DNA of 64,000 nt from Alphaproteobacteria bacterium (GCA_015062235.1 SUUZ01000010.1:1-64000); one strand, 5' to 3'. Positions 45,201-54,011 are shown, counted from the stretch's first letter. Numbers and translations are program-made. Notes: generated from the letters alone by a model not told the origin.

Positions 45201-46870
45201 ATAGTGCCGAAAAAGTGGCTAATATCGAAGGGGAAGTTTATGATAATGATGGTAATATTATCGGTATATCAAATGAAAAAGGAGAAGTTTACGACGGAAA
45301 TGGCAATCTTTTAGGACACCTAGATGAAAATGGTAATCTTATAGATGCAAATGGAAATATTATTGGTCACGCAAATCGTCAATGGTTTGATAAAGCCTCA
45401 ATTATTAGTACAATAGGATCACAGCCCCAAATTAAGGAAGATATTTCGCCAGCGCTTGAACTTCTTGAAGATAGAAAATATTTAAAATCACTGGGTATTG
45501 CGTTGACACCAGATGGAGAATATCTAGGTGATATCCTAGAGGATGATAGCGTTGTAGACGAAAATGGTAATGTTATAGGCTATAGGATGCCAGATGGATT
45601 GATAATAGATCATGATGGAAATTTAATCGGAACAGAAGAATTTGATGATATGGCAGAACTAGAAGATGGCAACGTTTTTGTTCCAGCAGGATCATTTGGT
45701 CCTGGAGGAGCATACGGTGTTGGCACTGGTAATGCAGGAAATTTAGGTCCTGGAGGCGGATATGGACCAGGAGAAAGATATGATCCAACACGTCAAGCTG
45801 CTTTAAATGCGGCTATGCAAGAGCGCCGTCAAAATATAAGTGTTGGCAAAATAAGCTCAGGGATCCGTAAAGAGGCTTTTGATGGTTATCAAAAGGATTG
45901 GTCAGAGCAAGGGATTCCAAAATCTATTTCATCTTGGCGGGTTGATATGACAGAGATGATCTTTTCTGATAAACCAATTCCAGCAGTAATTGCTAGAGCT
46001 ATAGATACCAATAATCCAGCGCCAGTAACCGCGTATGTTGAACGTAATGTATATGCAGAAGAAGGGCGTAATATTATTATTCCATCAGGATCTCGCTTAA
46101 TAGGTTCTTTTGGTTCTATTACCGCAGCAGCAGAAGCTACTTCTGAATCAGCACGTGTTCAAATCAGTTGGGAACGGTTAATTCGTCCAGATGGTTCAAT
46201 TTTTGTATTTAGTGGTCAAACTGCAGATGCCCAAGGACGTGCAGGGGCTTTAGGATATGTTGATCAACAATTATTCAAAAAATATACTATGCCTGTTGTT
46301 ACAACAGTTCTCACTTCTGCTGCATCTTTCTTTATTGCGGCAGCTGATGATGATGCGGGACAAATTGAAAACTCTAAACAACAGGCAGCAAACGATGCTC
46401 GTCAAAATTTCCTTGATGATATGGAAGCATTATTTGATGATATTCTTGCAGATAAGACAGATGTTAAAGCAATGACATATATTCCTGCTGGCACCAGAAT
46501 TATTATTTATCCAAATACCGATTTATGGTTAAGAAGTGTGGATAGGGATAGCGAAGAATCTCAAAAATTTCAAAAGCCAGAAATTCTTATTGATGATGTT
46601 AAAGTTGGTAAAGATAACGAACAACGTCACAGAGAAGATGTTGCAAAGGCTGCTGGAGGATCTGTTGTTTATGATCCAGATGATGTTTCTGCTGAATCTG
46701 TTGGTAGTGAGTCAAAGCCCCTAATTGTAGATACTGCACCTAAAAAAACAAATACTATTGCTCCGCCTCCACCACCAACAGGAGGAACATTACCTACATC
46801 AGGTTCGACACCTCCAGTTACAACCACAACAAGTGGATCTAGTGATAATAGTATACCCGCGTTATTCTAA
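42281..46870 (+). CDS. virB10: Repeat-expanded VirB10/TrbI-domain core protein
   Basis: A 1529-residue exported protein. The signal peptide ends at AHA (residue 28) and nothing suggests an N-terminal anchor like that of VirB10. Residues 35-1010 are the same 17-residue repeats as in the previous protein, degenerate first and near-perfect at about 905-1010. A Gly-rich linker leads to the VirB10 domain at about 1190-1440. It has IPAVIARAIDTNNPAPVTAY, PSGSRLIGSFGS and the outer-membrane helix region MPVVTTVLTSAASFFIAAA near 1330, then IPAGTRIIIYPNTDLWL. A Pro/Thr-rich tail ends the protein. It provides the outer-membrane channel of the T4SS. Confidence 0.85.
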   Translation: MYLIKNIKKLFLVSNVIFSLVVAFSAHAQEITAIDFNGSPIGKVIPDGKVVSFDNKLLGNVTADSLIVNSKGELVGGVVPQGVAIGNDAKFLGKVGNDGSVRSASGQIIGKSLPNGLVVNEYFEIIGQIIFPGLVYNDEGKISGRVTGDGLYTNLAGVQIGIVTPDGYAYRKVGNDHILDGRLISSKMVVSLNGEFIGSVVPGGQVTDFNSELIGNIKANGFVYDSNNEIIGRIVSSGYAFDNNGYYLGFVSYNGEVVYNNKVVGKSRADKMIVNINGVIVGRQVDFAATATDLNGRYLGRLLPDGKLAKAETSNGLVGARGNIFNASGIPIGSLIKTGPIYDYKGELKGHALSNGAVISLNGTTIGYMIGENAYNLSGIIIGAILPPKVVYSSNDTFMGLTGISSSLDNKGNKFSVSPFGYVFSQSGAAEGKAKNIDTFYTPFGSVSGYQGLNGRVFSPKGADIGRIGGFGFVLNSQNQMIAKNINDFLAINYQGQSVGILNDENMLLNKSLSAVAKVLPDSSVSEIKSGNLNYMPKIGQAYTGNIALDFNGNFLGYADVLGGINNSSGAKIGRVVERSLVVDNNGIVIGSLFDYQGAVNDKCEFLGVVSSQGSIYNYRDVYVGKILSNGMVVSDSGSKLGHMIPKSAVIDFNGRIIGYTDYGGGVSNERGEIIGCLDARHQLRNADNALIGSVVSFEPVISFDNKIMGYSTVNGLVVDKNNDLIAYQQPNGNVNSNSGIVLGMLFKYKVAFNFDNKFIGYISRNGKVIDAQNNEIGDVNFDGYVISSKDKIGYALYDFYVYDGKGNVVGIISRNGDVSSFTNQNIGIFDRGFVLKGNEVIARGNRDYNIRDKERKVIGELQLDGKVIDNLNNNIGNLSIDGKIKNANGEEIAEATSLQYYNSSSSVKKRQMIFDENGNFIGYLDENGNLVDANGNIIGRLDENGNLIDVNGNIIGKIGADGKVIDDNSKDIDSAEKVANIEGEVYDNDGNIIGISNEKGEVYDGNGNLLGHLDENGNLIDANGNIIGHANRQWFDKASIISTIGSQPQIKEDISPALELLEDRKYLKSLGIALTPDGEYLGDILEDDSVVDENGNVIGYRMPDGLIIDHDGNLIGTEEFDDMAELEDGNVFVPAGSFGPGGAYGVGTGNAGNLGPGGGYGPGERYDPTRQAALNAAMQERRQNISVGKISSGIRKEAFDGYQKDWSEQGIPKSISSWRVDMTEMIFSDKPIPAVIARAIDTNNPAPVTAYVERNVYAEEGRNIIIPSGSRLIGSFGSITAAAEATSESARVQISWERLIRPDGSIFVFSGQTADAQGRAGALGYVDQQLFKKYTMPVVTTVLTSAASFFIAAADDDAGQIENSKQQAANDARQNFLDDMEALFDDILADKTDVKAMTYIPAGTRIIIYPNTDLWLRSVDRDSEESQKFQKPEILIDDVKVGKDNEQRHREDVAKAAGGSVVYDPDDVSAESVGSESKPLIVDTAPKKTNTIAPPPPPTGGTLPTSGSTPPVTTTTSGSSDNSIPALF
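45012..45392 (+). repeat. Array of near-identical 51-bp coding repeats, block 2
   Basis: Units with consensus DENGNLVDANGNIIGRL, several times with almost the same DNA (GATGAGAATGGCAAT and close variants). They lie near the 3' end of the repeat region of virB10. Together with block 1 they are the outer ends of the combined two-gene repeat field. Confidence 0.78.
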
Positions 46871-46883
46871 GGAGTTTGTATAA

Positions 46884-47852
46884 ATGAGTTTTACTGTTCT
46901 CGAGTCAATTTTACGACCTTTAGCGTACTGGTACCAACAAGATGGAATAGAGGAAGTTGCTATAAATCATGCTGGAGAGGTTTGGTTACGTCTTCGCGGA
47001 AAAAGAGCATATCCTTGGGCTGTTTACAAAGATGAAAAATTAAGTAAAGAATACTTAACAGACTTACTTTATATTATAGCTAATACCTATGAGCTTCCTT
47101 TCGATCCTATTCAAGGAAACCCCGTGGTTTATGCTACAATTCCAGGAGAACATCGTTTTTCTGCTATTTGTGGTAAAAATGTAATGTATGATAATGAAGA
47201 TTTGACAGGCGGTATAGCTTTAACAATTCGTGTTCATGCTGATGACGTTTCGTTTGGTTTAGGTGATTATGGTTTAATGCAAGGAGGACAATTACACAAA
47301 ATAAATCCTCTTAAGGATATAAAAGAACCAGAAGATCCGTATGAAAGACTTTTATTGAGTATTAAGAGAGGGGATCACATTTTAGTTTCTGGTGCAACTG
47401 CAACGGGTAAAACAACTTTTTTAAACAACCTTTTAAAAATATTAGATATAAATAAACGAATTTTAACAATCGAAGATACAAGAGAACTTATAGTTCCTCA
47501 TAAAAATCGTGTACATATAACACTTTCTCGTACAGAACAAACTAATGCACTGAACTATGCCAAAGTTATTGACTTAGTTGTTCGTTTTACACCAGATGCT
47601 ATTATCGGTGGAGAGATTTCAACCAATAATGCAGGAGCATTATGGGAGCTAATGGGGTCAGGGCACGACAACTGCTTGGCAACAATTCATGCCGAAAGTT
47701 CAGAGGCTGCATATCAAGCCTTTACGGATCGTATATTACATACATATCCTACGATTGATCGTAGAAAAACTATAGAGGAAATGCATCAGAAATTACGAGT
47801 TGTGCAAATCAATAGAGATGGGAACCTCCGTGCAGTAACTGAAATAACCTAA
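46884..47852 (+). CDS. virB11: VirB11 T4SS ATPase
   Basis: A 322-residue hexameric cytoplasmic ATPase of the T4SS. The N-terminal domain is at residues 1-150. The motor has Walker A GATATGKTTF at about residues 169-178, the Asp box TIEDTRELIV, Walker B DAIIGGEIS with the unusual GGE instead of the common GEIR, and the His box GHDNCLATIHAES. Length and position after virB10 are typical. There is no zinc motif, which separates it from the pilus ATPase PilQ in this window. Ribosome site AAGGAG. Confidence 0.9.
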   Translation: MSFTVLESILRPLAYWYQQDGIEEVAINHAGEVWLRLRGKRAYPWAVYKDEKLSKEYLTDLLYIIANTYELPFDPIQGNPVVYATIPGEHRFSAICGKNVMYDNEDLTGGIALTIRVHADDVSFGLGDYGLMQGGQLHKINPLKDIKEPEDPYERLLLSIKRGDHILVSGATATGKTTFLNNLLKILDINKRILTIEDTRELIVPHKNRVHITLSRTEQTNALNYAKVIDLVVRFTPDAIIGGEISTNNAGALWELMGSGHDNCLATIHAESSEAAYQAFTDRILHTYPTIDRRKTIEEMHQKLRVVQINRDGNLRAVTEIT

Positions 47853-47957
47853 AAAACAAGAGTATTATAAGGTTTTTGCCAAATTTATTAACTCTAAATT
47901 TACAAGATTATGATACCATCAAGTAGTATGGATGAATTTTAATCTGAAGAATCGTTG

Positions 47958-50126
47958 ATGGTTGCAGAAATAGATACAACAGAAGCACGTAGAAAAGCTC
48001 TTCGTAATGGCGAAGAGGATCCAGTTGTTGTTGCTCAGCGCTTTTTAAATATTTATCGCCAAATGCATATATTTTCTGCTGAAAGAAAGGAAGCTTTTGA
48101 CAAAATGCTGTTGGAGTTATCTCCAAGTATTAGGGGTATTTTCGGTTCTTTACCAGGAGGTGCTATTCTTCAAGATTATGTAGATGATTTAGCAGAAAAG
48201 GCAGGAGTTGAAAAATCGTCTCAATCGTCTGAAAATATGTCATTGGATAATGAAGCTAATCAGCAAGCACAAATACTAGCGACAGCTTTAGCCAAAGCTC
48301 AAAGTCAAACTCCGTCAGCACCTATAGGGAGTGGAACAGCTAAATTATCGATGGATGAAAATTTTGCGGGCGAGTTCGCTAAAATAATAGGTAATATATT
48401 TCAAGAGCAAGCTATATCTCAAAAATCTAGCATTGAAAAACTGGCATCAGATTTAAGCAAAACTCAACTATTTATAGCTAAAACTCTAAAAGAAAACAAA
48501 GATGAACAACGAGCTGAGGTTGGAGTACTGTGTAAGGCTATAATTAAAAGTCAAACAGCGCTTAGTTCTTCTCTAACATCAGCTATTGCTATGCAAACAG
48601 ATTCTAGCAGTAAAAATGAAAACGAAACAAAACAGTTAATAGAAAATGTTTTAGACAACCAAAAACAATTAAATATACGAATTGATAAAGTTGAAGAGCT
48701 TTCAGCTGCTAAAGCAAATGATAATATTAAATTGATAGAAGTTTTTGAAAAGTCTCAAGCCGAGATAATTAAAGGTTTAAGTAATCTGCAATCTAATAAT
48801 AGCATAACAATATCTCGTACGGATGAAGATGATGAGCGGTTAGTTAAGTTAATATCTCAAAGTCAAGAAAGTTTGATAAAAACTGTAATGGCTACTAATT
48901 TGCAACAAAATAATAATTCTGCAACGCAAAATAATAATGCCAATAATATTCAAATTAATACAACAGATAGTTCTGGACACCTAATGTTGTTAGTTGAAAA
49001 AATTGCGACATTACAGGCTGCCAATGAAAAAAATTTGGAAAAAGCTATTGTCAAGGCAATTGAAGCACAAAGTAAAATATATGATAAAATAAGTCGTAAG
49101 CAAACAGAAAAGCTTGCAGAAGTTATTGCAGAAGGATTAAGGTCTAATGCTGGAAATACTTGCATTTCACAACCAACTGCAGATAGTTCTACTCAAGAAC
49201 TATCCTCTATATCAACAATTGACAATGATTACCATGTAAATAACACATTTAATTCGTTACCACAAGCAGATGAAGATTCAACAATTTTTAATGATATTGT
49301 TGATATGAGCAATCAAGAAGTTTCAAACGTTGATTATAATGCTTCTGAAACATTACAAGAAGAATCTTCTTTGATAGAAGATAATGTTGTAGTATTAGCT
49401 GATGAAACTCCTAAAAAGAAAAAAAAGAGAAAGAGAAAGAAAAAAAATGCTTTAGATAATCCGATTCAAACAAACGAAGAAGAACTTATTGATTTGACAT
49501 CTTTTCAAGATGTATCACCAATTCATGCGGATGTTGTAACTAACAGTGAAATATTGGAAGATGATATAGAAATTGTTTTACCAACCCAAGATTTTAGTGT
49601 CGAAGAAACTTTATTAGATGGACAAGCCGCTGAAACAGAAGACGTTGCACTTGCTTCAACATTTGAAGATATTCAAGAAAATACGTCTAATAATGAGTTG
49701 GTCGACTATCCAAATGATAGTGTTTTTGAAAATGATAACAAAAAATATTTTGATACTACTCAAGTAGAAGAATCAATAGACGAATGGAAAGAAAATAATA
49801 GTGTTGCAGATGAACTATCAAAAGATGATTGGGGCTTTGGCGAAGATAAACCTGTTGAAAGTAGTAATGATAATATAGAAGGACAAGATTGGGAATGGGT
49901 TTATGTTGAAGACGATAATAATACAGGCTACCTTGAAGTTGAAGCAATAGGTGATAATAGTTTTATTTATCAAGGGGATCTGTATACTCAAGAAAGATTT
50001 TTTAGTAATGAACAAATTGTAAGTGGATCATCTCCAGTGTATGTAAAAAATAAATTACAAGTATATGATGAAGCTGAAGATCAAGAATTTATTGATCCAT
50101 ACAAAAATAGTATTCTAAAAGATTAA
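47958..50126 (+). CDS. Large cytoplasmic protein of unknown function in the T4SS operon
   Basis: A 722-residue protein without signal peptide or membrane helix. I use ATG 47958; a TTG directly before it has no better ribosome site. The N-terminal 85 residues look folded (VVAQRFLNIYRQMH, FDKMLLELSPSIRG). Residues 130-400 are coiled-coil-like helices with many Lys, Gln and Asn. A strongly basic run KKKKKRKRKKK near residue 485 is followed by an acidic, disordered region. The last 70 residues are Tyr/Asp-rich and look like a small beta domain (FIYQGDLYTQERFF). A TATGAT box at 47909-47914 may be its promoter. It could be a cytoplasmic platform component or a substrate; there is no decisive evidence. 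Confidence 0.55.
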   Translation: MVAEIDTTEARRKALRNGEEDPVVVAQRFLNIYRQMHIFSAERKEAFDKMLLELSPSIRGIFGSLPGGAILQDYVDDLAEKAGVEKSSQSSENMSLDNEANQQAQILATALAKAQSQTPSAPIGSGTAKLSMDENFAGEFAKIIGNIFQEQAISQKSSIEKLASDLSKTQLFIAKTLKENKDEQRAEVGVLCKAIIKSQTALSSSLTSAIAMQTDSSSKNENETKQLIENVLDNQKQLNIRIDKVEELSAAKANDNIKLIEVFEKSQAEIIKGLSNLQSNNSITISRTDEDDERLVKLISQSQESLIKTVMATNLQQNNNSATQNNNANNIQINTTDSSGHLMLLVEKIATLQAANEKNLEKAIVKAIEAQSKIYDKISRKQTEKLAEVIAEGLRSNAGNTCISQPTADSSTQELSSISTIDNDYHVNNTFNSLPQADEDSTIFNDIVDMSNQEVSNVDYNASETLQEESSLIEDNVVVLADETPKKKKKRKRKKKNALDNPIQTNEEELIDLTSFQDVSPIHADVVTNSEILEDDIEIVLPTQDFSVEETLLDGQAAETEDVALASTFEDIQENTSNNELVDYPNDSVFENDNKKYFDTTQVEESIDEWKENNSVADELSKDDWGFGEDKPVESSNDNIEGQDWEWVYVEDDNNTGYLEVEAIGDNSFIYQGDLYTQERFFSNEQIVSGSSPVYVKNKLQVYDEAEDQEFIDPYKNSILKD

Positions 50127-50200
50127 AATAATAATTTACATTAGCTAAATGCTAATCTAAATTAAAAAAAGAAGTATGGTTTGTCCAAAAGGAGTGAAAA

Positions 50201-50890
50201 ATGGACCAAAGCAAAACATTTAGTTCAGGCAGAGATAGTGTAGGCGATACTTGGTATGTAGATAACTATGTTCTACTTAAAGAATATTACGATATGACTA
50301 TATCGCGAATTGCCGCTCGTTGTGTTCGAAGCGGCAATATAGCGTTAGAGGAATATAAACATTATAGCTATATTTTAGATGTTTTGGAAGAAATTAGTGA
50401 AACTGGAGAGTATATAGTTTCGCGTCCCGATCTTTATAGTTATGTTGATAAGAAAATCTCTGGTGGTATAAATGCATTGAAAAAGAATCTGCAAGAATTC
50501 AAAACAGAACTTCAACATAATGCTTCACCAGATATGATTAAGCAAGATAAAAATGAGTTAAATAAGATGAAGGAAGCTTTAGGGCAAATAGATAAAACTG
50601 AAGATCCAACCGCTGGAGCTGGTATGTCTATGGATGCCGTTATTAATAAATTAATGCAGCAAAATAATATAAAACCCAACTTTACGGAAGAAGAAAGAAA
50701 TAATGCTGTACCAGAAATAAAAAGACAGCAAACCAATCCTCAAGTTAGTACAACAAATCCTAATCTCAAGCCCAATCCTCAAATGCAAGCACAAGGACAG
50801 CAGCGTTCAAATCCTAGTCCGCAAGCACAAAATAGGCCCCAACCTGTTCACCAACAAGTTCCTAATTCTCAGTTAAAACCACAAGGATGA
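50201..50890 (+). CDS. Cytoplasmic helical protein of unknown function
   Basis: A 229-residue protein with an AAAGGAG ribosome site. No signal peptide or membrane helix. The first 130 residues are predicted helical (NYVLLKEYYDMTISRIAARC, YSYILDVLEEIS). The C-terminal 60 residues are a Gln/Pro/Asn-rich disordered tail. It sits four bases before the secretin-like lipoprotein gene, so it is in the same operon as the T4SS genes. It could be a chaperone or adaptor. I do not recognise a family. Confidence 0.55.
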   Translation: MDQSKTFSSGRDSVGDTWYVDNYVLLKEYYDMTISRIAARCVRSGNIALEEYKHYSYILDVLEEISETGEYIVSRPDLYSYVDKKISGGINALKKNLQEFKTELQHNASPDMIKQDKNELNKMKEALGQIDKTEDPTAGAGMSMDAVINKLMQQNNIKPNFTEEERNNAVPEIKRQQTNPQVSTTNPNLKPNPQMQAQGQQRSNPSPQAQNRPQPVHQQVPNSQLKPQG

Positions 50891-50893
50891 ATT

Positions 50894-52198
50894 ATGAAAT
50901 TAGTAAATAATACACCAATAATATTGTTAGCCTTTAGTTTATTTATAAGTTCTTGTAGTGTTATTGACAGTTTTAGATCACAATTATCTAACACCCAAGT
51001 TTTAGATGATTCAGCAGTAAATAATAATATTACAGAGCCAGTTGCTTCGGATTATACTGCTGTGGTAAAAAATCCTTCATATCCAGCTATTAGAACACCC
51101 GAAGGAGCTAATCAGCTTGATTTAGAAACACCATTACGTTGCTTTGTAAATTGGGGATCTCAACAGATGATATCTAGTGTTCCTTATAATTTAACAGCAT
51201 TTAATTTAGTTAGAAATGGTCAGAACGACCCATTGCCTCGTTTTGAAGTTAATGGTTTTTCTTTTGATACCATGTCTGCAGAAAAAGCACTTGTAAAGCT
51301 AACAAAAGAGGCTGGATTAAAATTGGTTGCTAAAGATGCTCCATATGCTAGTATTTCAGCAGAAAATTTGCGTGGAGATTTTACCGATGTTGTAAATATG
51401 ATATCTGACGCTGCTGAAATTTATTATACCTACAATGCTTCAAACAAAACACTTCGAATTTCTCGTAAGGCTAATTTTAGTCTTTATATTCCAAAGTCAA
51501 AAACAATAATGTTAGCAGTATTGGATGTTTTGAGAGGTTCGGGAATTACCGATTTTACAGCAGATTTTGATGATTATACTGTAACGTTTGATGCTGATTA
51601 TGAATTAAAGAATCAGATATTGAATTTAGTTAGCTATTTTGAAGAAAACCCTATTCTTCTGGCCTACGATGTTAAAGTATTTAATTTATATCCATACGAT
51701 TCTAAGGGTGTCGAGTGGCAACAAATAATGCAAGTTTTTGATTTTGGTTCCATAAAAAGCACAAAAACAGGTGTATTGGGGCGTATTCTTGCAACATCAA
51801 ATGACATAAACGCATCGTCATTAGTAGCATTTTTAAGTAATCAAGCAAGAGTCGAAGCTGTAGGAGAGGGAAAATTTGTTGTGCCTAATTTATGGTTTTC
51901 GCGTTTTGATATAGGTAAATGTATTGCTCGTGATTCGATTTTAGCCAATCTTTCGATTCTAGCCAAAGCATCTTTTGAGAAAGATAATAAAATTTTCTCG
52001 AATATTACAGTAGAAAGTAAAGATGGTGAAATATCTCAATATTCTATTCGTAGCAAATTAGGTGAAAATTTCTTAATAATAGGGCTACCCAATACCGTTT
52101 TTGCTAAAAATTCACCTGTATCAGAAACAATCATTATGGTTGTTCCACGAATTATTAAAACAATGAAAACAAATAAGTCATTAGAAAACAACATGTAA
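50894..52198 (+). CDS. Secretin-like outer-membrane lipoprotein in the T4SS operon
   Basis: A 434-residue lipoprotein with lipobox FISSC (Cys21). The middle resembles secretin N domains: an STN/N0-like part at about residues 130-200 (LRGDFTDVVNMISDAAEIYY, KTLRISRKANFSLYI) and an N1-like part at about 205-260. Then LLAYDVKVFNLYPYDSKGVEW recalls the VAISVKIMQI segment of PilN in this window. The C-terminal part keeps the end motif of secretins (ENFLIIGLPNT and IIMVVPRIIK) but is shorter than a full secretin core. It may form a reduced ring around the T4SS core or be a non-pore relative. The homology is by pattern only; a profile search would be decisive. Confidence 0.6.
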   Translation: MKLVNNTPIILLAFSLFISSCSVIDSFRSQLSNTQVLDDSAVNNNITEPVASDYTAVVKNPSYPAIRTPEGANQLDLETPLRCFVNWGSQQMISSVPYNLTAFNLVRNGQNDPLPRFEVNGFSFDTMSAEKALVKLTKEAGLKLVAKDAPYASISAENLRGDFTDVVNMISDAAEIYYTYNASNKTLRISRKANFSLYIPKSKTIMLAVLDVLRGSGITDFTADFDDYTVTFDADYELKNQILNLVSYFEENPILLAYDVKVFNLYPYDSKGVEWQQIMQVFDFGSIKSTKTGVLGRILATSNDINASSLVAFLSNQARVEAVGEGKFVVPNLWFSRFDIGKCIARDSILANLSILAKASFEKDNKIFSNITVESKDGEISQYSIRSKLGENFLIIGLPNTVFAKNSPVSETIIMVVPRIIKTMKTNKSLENNM

Positions 52199-52210
52199 TA
52201 GAGGTTTTTT

Positions 52211-52882
52211 ATGGATAATCAACCAAACAGTAATCGTCCGCAGTTAAAAAAGATAAAACGCCCAATTAATCGAACTGTCCCCATATCTGATTCAAACCCT
52301 CCAACTTCATTTGAGGCAAATCCTTTTGCATCTGTTGCGCAAACGCAAGTTTCGCAACAATCATCTGTCGATAGCTATCTTGACGAGCCTCAACTTCCAA
52401 GCAGAGAGGTTAGCCAACATGCATTTGATAATAAATATAAAAAACAAATAAACTTCATAGAAGAAGATGAAACTTTTGATGATGAATATGAATATAGCCA
52501 ATCATCATATTCAAGTGCTCCTAGTTGGCTCACAACCAAAATTTTCATATTAGTAGGATTTGTTTGTTTATTTGCAGGCATTGTTGTTGGAAAATTAATT
52601 TTTGCTGAATCAAAAGTTGTCCGCAATGGATTGCAAGGAGTAGTAGTTAATAGCGAAGTTCCTCGAGGCCGTGCTCGTTGCGGTGTAGCTGAGCGTTCTC
52701 AGGGGTGCGTTTTATATATTATGAATCCTCAAAGGCAAGAAATGTCAGCCAAGGATTTCTATGATTTAGCAGCCCAAATGACTGGACGTCAAAGATTTAT
52801 GATAGAAACTGGTAATATGCATTATGCTAATACTAGGATTCGCCCAGGAGACATTGTTCAGTTAAATATTCCTCCTTTATAA
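52211..52882 (+). CDS. Bitopic inner-membrane protein of unknown function
   Basis: A 223-residue protein. A Pro/Ser/Gln-rich cytoplasmic tail of about 105 residues precedes one membrane helix (about 109-131) and a periplasmic domain of about 90 residues with two cysteines (ARCGVAE, QGCVLYI) and the segment MSAKDFYDLAAQMTG. It ends in RPGDIVQLNIPPL, reminiscent of the end of LysM domains or pilus-assembly beta domains. It is the last gene of the operon, with a terminator 14 bases after it. It may connect the secretin-like lipoprotein to the inner membrane. Confidence 0.55.
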   Translation: MDNQPNSNRPQLKKIKRPINRTVPISDSNPPTSFEANPFASVAQTQVSQQSSVDSYLDEPQLPSREVSQHAFDNKYKKQINFIEEDETFDDEYEYSQSSYSSAPSWLTTKIFILVGFVCLFAGIVVGKLIFAESKVVRNGLQGVVVNSEVPRGRARCGVAERSQGCVLYIMNPQRQEMSAKDFYDLAAQMTGRQRFMIETGNMHYANTRIRPGDIVQLNIPPL

Positions 52883-52896
52883 TACATAGGTATAAT

Positions 52897-52925
52897 AAAA
52901 AACCGCTCATATTGAGCGGTTTTTT
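52897..52925. terminator. Bidirectional intrinsic terminator
   Basis: A perfect 13-bp stem AAAAAACCGCTCA / TGAGCGGTTTTTT with a three-base loop. It separates the plus-strand T4SS operon from the convergent regulator gene and works on both strands. Confidence 0.93.
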
Positions 52926-52940
52926 ATATTACATATCAGT

Positions 52941-53912
52941 TTATAGGCTTATAAATACAACTCTATGCAATTTCTGTAAGTCATCATTGTTAAAATTTAT
53001 TTTTTCATCTGGATTCCATCTTACACCATAAAGTTGACCAGCTTCATTTTCTCTAACAGATATAATTTGAACTTCTATTCCGCTAGTATAATACAGAGCA
53101 ATATCTCCAGAACCGACAGGATCTTGTGGGTCGACAAATAAAACAGCTCTAGACGGCAACAAATTGCCCAATCGGCGAGTGCAAAGATTTACTGCATAAA
53201 CATCTTTTTTACCTTGCAAAGCAACAGGACAATCAACCTTTTTTATTTCATCATCTATATCAATAATGATATTACCATCTTTAGTTGGTGTACCATAAAC
53301 CGAAATCTTAGAATTATCATCAGGCACTCCAGCAAACGAAGCTATTGCTCCACGAGGAGTTAATAATAGTTTATATTTTGCGTCATTTCTTTGAATGATT
53401 TCATCTAAAAAGCCATTTTCATCTAAATTTTTAATCTGTGATTTCAGCTCATCTACATGCATTTTTAATGCCTTGGCGATGTTTTTCATTTCTTTATCTG
53501 AAACTTCGCGCTGTCCCATCTCAATACGATGATAGACAGACAAGGTCATATCAGCGCTTTCAGCAACTTCAATCAATGTTAGATTCTTTTCATTACGAAT
53601 TTGACGTAAGCCAGCTCCTAAAGTTTTTAAACCACTTTTTTCATTAATTTTATTGCGGCGTTCCTGTTCTCTGCGCCAAGCTAAAACAATCTCTTGCTGC
53701 GAATTTTGTTCATTAACAAACAAATCTTGCATAGGGCAATCTAAAAATTCAGCAACTCTAACCAGTTGTTCTTGATCAACACGCCTATAACCCTTTTCAA
53801 TTTTTGAAATGGCCGACAGTGACACACTCAAGTGATCTGCCAATTCTTGCATAGAACGCCCTCTCAAACGGCGATACATTCTAATTTGATTCGGAAAAAT
53901 AATTTCTTCCAT
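52941..53912 (-). CDS. XRE-family regulator with two HTH domains and an S24-like C-terminal domain
   Basis: A 323-residue transcription factor. Two helix-turn-helix domains lie at about residues 8-66 (MQELADHLSVSLSAISKIEK) and 100-160 (LIEVAESADMTLSVYHRIE). The C-terminal region, about 185-323, follows the LexA/CI S24 layout: VDCPVALQGKKDVYAV, LFVDPQDPVGSGDIALYY and a final HRVVFISL. The catalytic Ser of the usual GDSM motif is not present at the expected place (NLCTRRLGNLLPS), so self-cleavage is unlikely. It may bind a ligand or just dimerise. Its gene is divergent from the VirB6 operon and shares the control region, so it may regulate the T4SS. Ribosome site AAAGGGG. Confidence 0.8.
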   Translation of the reverse strand: MEEIIFPNQIRMYRRLRGRSMQELADHLSVSLSAISKIEKGYRRVDQEQLVRVAEFLDCPMQDLFVNEQNSQQEIVLAWRREQERRNKINEKSGLKTLGAGLRQIRNEKNLTLIEVAESADMTLSVYHRIEMGQREVSDKEMKNIAKALKMHVDELKSQIKNLDENGFLDEIIQRNDAKYKLLLTPRGAIASFAGVPDDNSKISVYGTPTKDGNIIIDIDDEIKKVDCPVALQGKKDVYAVNLCTRRLGNLLPSRAVLFVDPQDPVGSGDIALYYTSGIEVQIISVRENEAGQLYGVRWNPDEKINFNNDDLQKLHRVVFISL

Positions 53913-53953
53913 AGTAAGATTACCCCTTTGTTAAAGTTAAATAACTATTTCCA

Positions 53954-53981
53954 ATATTAGTTCAAAAGGCATAATAATCAA
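53954..53981 (-). promoter_or_regulatory. Putative promoter of the XRE regulator
   Basis: On the minus strand TTGATT (53981-53976), a 16-bp spacer and TAATAT (53959-53954), about 40 bases before the ATG. Confidence 0.55.
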
Positions 53982-54011
53982 GAAAATAGTACAAAAAAAG
54001 ACAATTTGTGT

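Noticed and set aside
38958..46870. The regular repeats could be taken for a CRISPR array or a tandem satellite.
   Set aside because: The period is 51 bp in one open frame with 17-residue protein repeats, third positions vary, and there are no constant repeats with unique spacers.
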